From contig JASANG010003356.1 of NCBI GenBank assembly GCA_030248215.1, forward strand, positions 249,007 to 313,006: a stretch of DNA of 64,000 nt, read 5' to 3'. The notes beneath the pieces were generated by a model. That model saw nothing but the letters and a program-made list of their open reading frames with translations. It did not search any database and was not told the origin of the DNA. Made by a program: the position numbers and the translations under genes. This document shows positions 59,801-64,000 of the stretch, piece after piece. The DNA comes from Enoplolaimus lenunculus. Its lineage: Eukaryota; Nematoda; Enoplea; Enoplida; Thoracostomopsidae. Position 1 is the stretch's first letter. Every line of letters begins with the position of its first letter.

Positions 59801-62800
59801 CAAGACAAATTTAGTTACAAATGCTTGTTCCAGCAGAGCAAACATTGCTTCAGAGCAAACATTGCTTCACTGCGTCAGGTAAACCATGATAAAATTTAAT
59901 AAATTTACGTGATACGTATGCATAGACAACACTGTCATGCCGCCAAATTTCGTACCAGGTTTAAAATAAATTCATATAAACTTATACTTTCACCTTGTAT
60001 CTTAATAAGTTGCTTAGGACACTTATAAGGGCCATGGCTTCTATAGCAATGATTGTACGCAACACCATTCGCCTGTATAACGTTTGGAATAGGAATATTG
60101 ACAGCATCATCAGAAACAGTACCCGTTGTAATGGCTTGTTGAGCAGAAATCGCTTGTTGCAAATGAAGCTCCTACAACAATTAGATAGAATGGTCAACAC
60201 CGCAGTTTGAGTACTTACGTATATCAGATGTCAGACAAGTTTTCTAGCTGATTTAATGGCCAGTTATTGCAACTTTTACGCTGTACTAGTCAACGTAGTT
60301 GCAAATTTGCACCCTTAAAATGTTCCTCACAAAACTTAAGAATGTGTTATAATTTTCATAATTTGCTGTAACTTGTTTATGCCAGGGTGCAAAGCGGAAC
60401 TGGATTATACCGGAATCAGAACTACAAAATTTATGACTATAGGGATAAACAAGTATAATATTGATTTAAGGTATCTGTTGGCTGGCAACAATTCTCAAAA
60501 AAGTTGCATGAACAAATTGCCAATAATTTCTTGGCTCTTTAAAGCTAAACTGAAAAAGAACTCGTTTTGAATCAGAATTCTAATCGGAATCAGAATTCCT
60601 ATTGCACCGGTTTATAAGTATATAAAATAATTATTACAATAGTTGGAATGCTGCCCAGAATACGTATATGGGTGCTCCAGCTTTAATATAAACGTAGGAC
60701 TCAAGGTGTAAATTAAATTTCGATTCTGATTGAATTCCGATCCGAATCCAGTTCCACTACCGATCCCAATTTATTGCATATATAATTGGAATCAGAATCG
60801 CAACTTTTCAAAATTTCTAACCTTCATTATGTTGAGAAGCTCGGTATTTCGCGAAGCATTTTATATTTCGTAGACAGGGGTCGAAATGCGAATGCCCGTC
60901 TTTCCGACGATAATCTCAGGAACATAACCGTGAACAAATTTTGATAAACTTTGCGTGTTTGAAAGCATATTGTTCTGGGAATGTTAACCATAAATTGATG
61001 TTTAAAGATTCTAAGTAGTTTACTAACTATATAAGCATCAGGGTGCACCGGGAATTCCGATGCCGATTAGAATTCCGATTCAAAACGAGTTCCGATTCCG
61101 ATTACGGATGCACAATCAATCGGAATTGAAACTTTTAAATGTTAATGTTAGTTCTATTTGATGTGATATGTTGCATAAGAATTCTGTATCATTTAATCTA
61201 TTAAATTGCTTTCGATGAGTTAACTTATCATGTTAAGCTTTACAGAACCAAAAATCATCGCCAATTTGTTCATGCGACGTTTATGAAAACTGTTGCCAGC
61301 CAGCAGACACCCTAAATCAATATCATATTTGATAATACAAATTATCCATACAGTCACAAAATTTCTAGTTCCAATTCCGATTCCGATTAGAATTCCGGTA
61401 TAAATTTGCTGTTTCCATTCCGACCGGTTCCATCATTTTTTAACCTTCCGGTTGAGGTAAATTTTTACCGGAATTAAAAATCCGGTATTAAAATTTGGTA
61501 GGTCGAAATGAAGATATTCCACTAGACAAAAACTAAATAGATTTTTGTCAGTATAGTATATAAACCTTGACAATGCCGAAAATAAACCATCGAAGGTAGA
61601 TTTTGCTTCCGGGGATTATAAAAATCAAAAATACTAGGGATGTACCAAAACCAAAATTTTTGCCGATGCCGAACCAATTTTAGTACCTTACTTAATAAGC
61701 AGATAATACTACATTACGTTATTATATGAAGGCTTAAATCCTAACCATCATAAACGATTATAATTTTATAAGAACGATTAATTTCAATTAATTTTTTCAA
61801 ACACAAACGCGAGAGAGATAACAATTTCCCAGAGCAGACACACTGATATGCGCCCAGAAATGAAAATGATAGCATTCCTTCAACTGATTGTTGTGTGCAA
61901 AAAGTATCGGCAAAGAATCAATAATTTTTGCAGTGCCGATGCCGATATTCACGAAAATGATTAATCGGAACATCCCTCAAAAATACAGCATATAAAGTGA
62001 ATACATACCCCCAACGGATGTCGGATTTGCCAGATATTAAACCGTAACCGGATATCCAGTCGATCCCCGATTTCACCAATAAGATTACAAAAGAGAAAAT
62101 TAAAATGAATTTTTCGGTGGCATGTATTTTTCATATTGCGTTTCCGGTTCCGGTAATTTTCAAATTCCGGTTCCGATAAATTCTAATTCCGGTCGCACCC
62201 TAATTGTAACCAAAGATCACCGCCAATTTGTTCACGCGATCTGTTTGAAAATTGTTGCCAGCCAACAGACACCCTAAATCAACCTTATATTTGTCAATAC
62301 AAATTATCCGTATAGTACAAAATTTCTAGTTCCGATTCCCATTACAATTCCGGTGTGAATTTGCTGTTCCGATTCCGATATAATCCAGTTACGCTTTGCA
62401 CGCTGGCATATGTCTAGATTCCTCACACCCAACCCAAAAACACTTGAGTACCAGGGTGCAACCGGAATTACAATCTACCAATCTTATCAATTCTTGAAGC
62501 ATCTCGTAATAGCACTGGATTCGGTATCGGCTCTGAATTTGTTCGAATATACCTAAACTTTGAGAAAAAGAAGCCGTGCGTCAGTTGCCCCCTCAAAAAT
62601 TCCTGGCTTATACTACTGTGGAACAAAATATTCGTTTCGTAACAACCAATGACCAGTTAAAACACGCCACCTACAGTACAATATAGTAAACTAAACACAG
62701 CATGACTCACCATTTCTTCCTCTTTTTCCATTCCACTGGGCATTGTGGGAACGGCTCTGTTGATGTTTGAACATTCAGATAAATCAGGCATGTCATCGTA

Positions 62801-62863
62801 AAGAAATACTGGCATAGGACGAAGCACATCAAGCGCACGAGCACGAAACGACACTTTACTCAT
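50572..62863 (-). CDS. EPC1: Enhancer of polycomb homologue
   Basis: Scaffold subunit of the NuA4/TIP60 histone acetyltransferase complex, in the nucleus. Exons on the minus strand, all in phase: 62711-62863, 59994-60171, 59323-59474, 57157-57252, 54302-54537, 52638-52797 and, less surely, 50572-50859; 420 residues in all. The start MSKVSFRARALD is the family's conserved N-terminus, so I prefer it to the in-frame ATG nine codons upstream. Further hallmarks: NINRAVPTMPSGMEKEEE, LQQAISAQQ, CPKQLIKIQ, YDMDTDDEAW, CLQFERIMDRLEKA, LLQEDDDISIAVYDYW, NPYIAFRRRGEKIQTRKNRR, NDEDSYEKMLKIRRDLS and LLDMIKRREKGKRELL. These cover the EPcA region that binds the acetyltransferase module. Vertebrates have EPC1 and EPC2; this is likely their single counterpart. 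It lacks the long C-terminal half of animal homologues. Confidence 0.92.
51737..52112. mobile_element. hAT-type MITE, family I, with perfect 8-bp duplication
   Basis: Terminal repeats TAGGGATGTGCCGATA and, inverted, CGGCACATCCCTA. The 8-bp direct repeat GTTTTTGC flanks it at 51729-51736 and 52113-52120, the size made by hAT transposases. It is 376 bp with no coding potential and lies in EPC intron 6. Confidence 0.9.
53811..53856. repeat. Short tandem repeat of 21 bp, two units
   Basis: GACGCGGTTAAATTTGCGG followed by TGGCA, then the same unit again. It lies in EPC intron 5, within DNA that also shows GAGCGAAGC words found at 57900-58000 and 58360-58380. Confidence 0.75.
55125..55765. mobile_element. 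MITE family J, GAGACCG words, 0.64 kb
   Basis: Left end GGATGGGCGACCTCGG, right end GACCGCCATCC. Both arms repeat CTCGGTCTCGG and CCGAGACC. It lies in EPC intron 4. Confidence 0.65.
56041..56614. mobile_element. MITE family J, second copy
   Basis: Left end ATGGGCGGTCTCGGTCAAAA, right end TTGCCGAGACCGCCCAT, an inverted repeat of about 14 bp with the same GAGACCG words as the copy at 55125. It lies in EPC intron 4. Confidence 0.7.
57610..57868. mobile_element. MITE family G fragment, inverted
   Basis: GTCCGCCTCAAAAGAAGTCC, GTTTTAACATTGAAAATTTT and GGGGGCGGCATAATTTTCGC, ending CTGTGGAGAAGCC. It lies in EPC intron 3. Confidence 0.6.
57890..58800. repeat. Mixed dispersed repeats in EPC intron 3
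   Basis: Two copies of a segment with GTGGATATCCGTCCGATTGT and AATCTCAGGAACC (about 57970-58050 and 58635-58730); a third relative lies at 60875-60965. AGTCGTAGTGGGACTACA with GAGCGAAACTCG lies at 58340-58382 and recurs at 53605 and, inverted, at 59254-59275. TAATTTGCATATTA words are frequent. Confidence 0.5.
58807..59200. mobile_element. MITE family G copy
   Basis: Begins GGCTTCTCCACAGCGGGGGG and continues with the same AT-rich centre (AAAGACCGTTTCAGGGCATA) as the copy at 49798. The right GC-rich arm is missing. It lies in EPC intron 3, shortly after exon 3 on the plus-strand left side. Confidence 0.6.
60383..60612. mobile_element. MITE family H
   Basis: Begins CCAGGGTGCAAAGCGGAACT and ends TTCCTATTGCACCGG. 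The interior holds AATCAGAATTC words and a segment GTTGCATGAACAAATTG also present, inverted, at 61258-61280. It lies in EPC intron 1. Confidence 0.6.
61039..62405. mobile_element. Cluster of family H elements holding a nested hAT-type MITE
   Basis: Begins CAGGGTGCACCGGGAATTCC and ends AATCCAGTTACGCTTTGCAC. The segment GCCAATTTGTTCATGCGACG with GACACCCTAAATCAA occurs twice (about 61250-61440 and 62213-62400), so two family H copies meet here. The family I element at 61635-61977 is inserted inside. It lies in EPC intron 1. Confidence 0.55.
61635..61977. mobile_element. hAT-type MITE, family I, with perfect 8-bp duplication
   Basis: Begins TAGGGATGTACCAAAACC and ends TTAATCGGAACATCCCT. The 8-bp repeat AAAAATAC flanks it at 61627-61634 and 61979-61986. 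The interior matches the copy at 51737-52112 (GCCGATGCCGA, CGTTATTATATGAAGGCTTA, AAAGTATCGGCAAAGAATC). Confidence 0.88.
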
Positions 62864-64000
62864 TTTCTGCTCCTCGAACACGGTAACCAACGACGGTTAA
62901 CTCCGCGAAACCTGGTGCAGGAACGCCACGTTATTTTTGAGAGGACCTTATCCTTTGAAACTGGACTCATACAAATACTTTTAAAAATTATTGTTCCAAG
63001 TATATCAAGACTCTGACTAACTACGTGATACAAAATGGCCGTACGCCATGTTACACGCCTTTATCATACTTTCAGCAAAATGGCGCATGATACGACCGAA
63101 GCTAGCTTGCAAATATTTATTCATCACCAGAAAACGTGAAGTTAAACTAGTTGGGGACAGGCACTCGGACATAAGTTAGAAACGAGACTTGAATTTGTGG
63201 ATCTAAATCTTTGAGAAATTAACAGCAGCAGAACCTGAGACAAACGGCACCACAAAGCTATATTTAGCAGTTTCAAATTATTAGAGACTTACCAACAATT
63301 GATTGAGTATTTGGGAAATTATATCCTTTTCAAGAACTTCTCAATTAAATCACAATTGAAAGACGTAAGATACGTCTAACTTAGATAGAAAATCGATTTT
63401 CGTCATGTTTCTGCGACCGGCTATTGTCCGAGTTACAGCGATATGGCTTTATGTCAGATTTTGATTTAAGTCGAAATTTTACTAAATCTATGTCGTTTTT
63501 AAACCATTCATTATTTGGAAAGGTTAAAATGCCTTCTGAAACTACCAACGCAAAGCTATAAAACTCAAATAAAGTCATAACGATCAAATGTAACTGAAAT
63601 ATTATCCGAGTGCCACATATTATTCAATTGGGGTCCTATTGAAACAACACTTAAGCCTAATTTTGGGTTGTTATGCGGGTCTCACGTTAACACTTGTGCA
63701 TTTGGTACCTATTTTGTCGTCTTACCCATACTTGGTGACAAGTATGTCAAGATACCCATACGGGTAATTATGTGTACTACATAGCTAGTGATATTGTTTT
63801 TCGAGCTGCCGATATGTTAGCTCTAAAATTTTGATTGCACCACATATGAATTGCGGTTTTGTCCACAAGATTCTCATATGGGTTTTGTTTGGTAGCTAGT
63901 ATGGTTCTTTCAAACTTTGAGTAGGGTGGATTCATATGTTGATAGATGTTTTATTGCCATAAACAGGTATTGGATTAAGCACTCGAGTGGGTCCCAGTGG
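62864..64000. other. Region upstream of EPC
   Basis: Expected to hold the EPC promoter and 5' untranslated region. I see no gene, no named repeat family and no clear core promoter in it. It is the least repetitive long stretch of the window. Confidence 0.5.

Overview
This window looks like nuclear DNA of an invertebrate animal. It is AT-rich, its genes are split by GT-AG introns (donors mostly GTAAG or GTATG, acceptors mostly TTTTAG or TTTCAG), and it holds three animal genes: a large cadherin, Enhancer of polycomb and the tRNA methyltransferase TRMT10A. The species cannot be read from the sequence. A tunicate or similar non-vertebrate is a guess, resting on gene style and on a splice-acceptor-like AG four bases before the cadherin start codon.

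Layout. 1-3075: repeats, no gene found. 3076-42420, plus strand: one cadherin gene that I assembled by hand into 40 coding exons whose phases all agree (6,108 nt, 2,035 residues). It has a signal peptide, about 11-12 cadherin repeats, a membrane-adjacent domain like that of CDH23 and PCDH15, one transmembrane helix and a tail of about 240 residues. 42421-46978: repeats and the likely cadherin 3' end. 46979-48781, minus strand: TRMT10A (5 exons, 280 residues). 50572-62863, minus strand: Enhancer of polycomb (6 secure exons plus a less secure last exon, about 420 residues). 62864-64000: no gene seen.

The cadherin gene converges on the other two, which lie head to tail about 1.8 kb apart. The genes have no obvious shared task: cell adhesion or mechanical linkage (cadherin), chromatin acetylation by the NuA4/TIP60 complex (EPC), and tRNA guanine-9 methylation (TRMT10A).

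Most non-coding DNA is short palindromic elements of the MITE kind (non-autonomous DNA transposons). At least a dozen families recur inside the window. Two families can be assigned by target-site duplications: a hAT-type family with two perfect 8-bp duplications, and a Tc1/mariner-type family with TA duplications. The commonest family carries arrays of TTAGGC, the hexamer known from nematode telomeres, inside its core. At 32.8-35.7 kb three elements are nested one in another. Two minisatellites of about 0.4-0.5 kb sit in cadherin introns.
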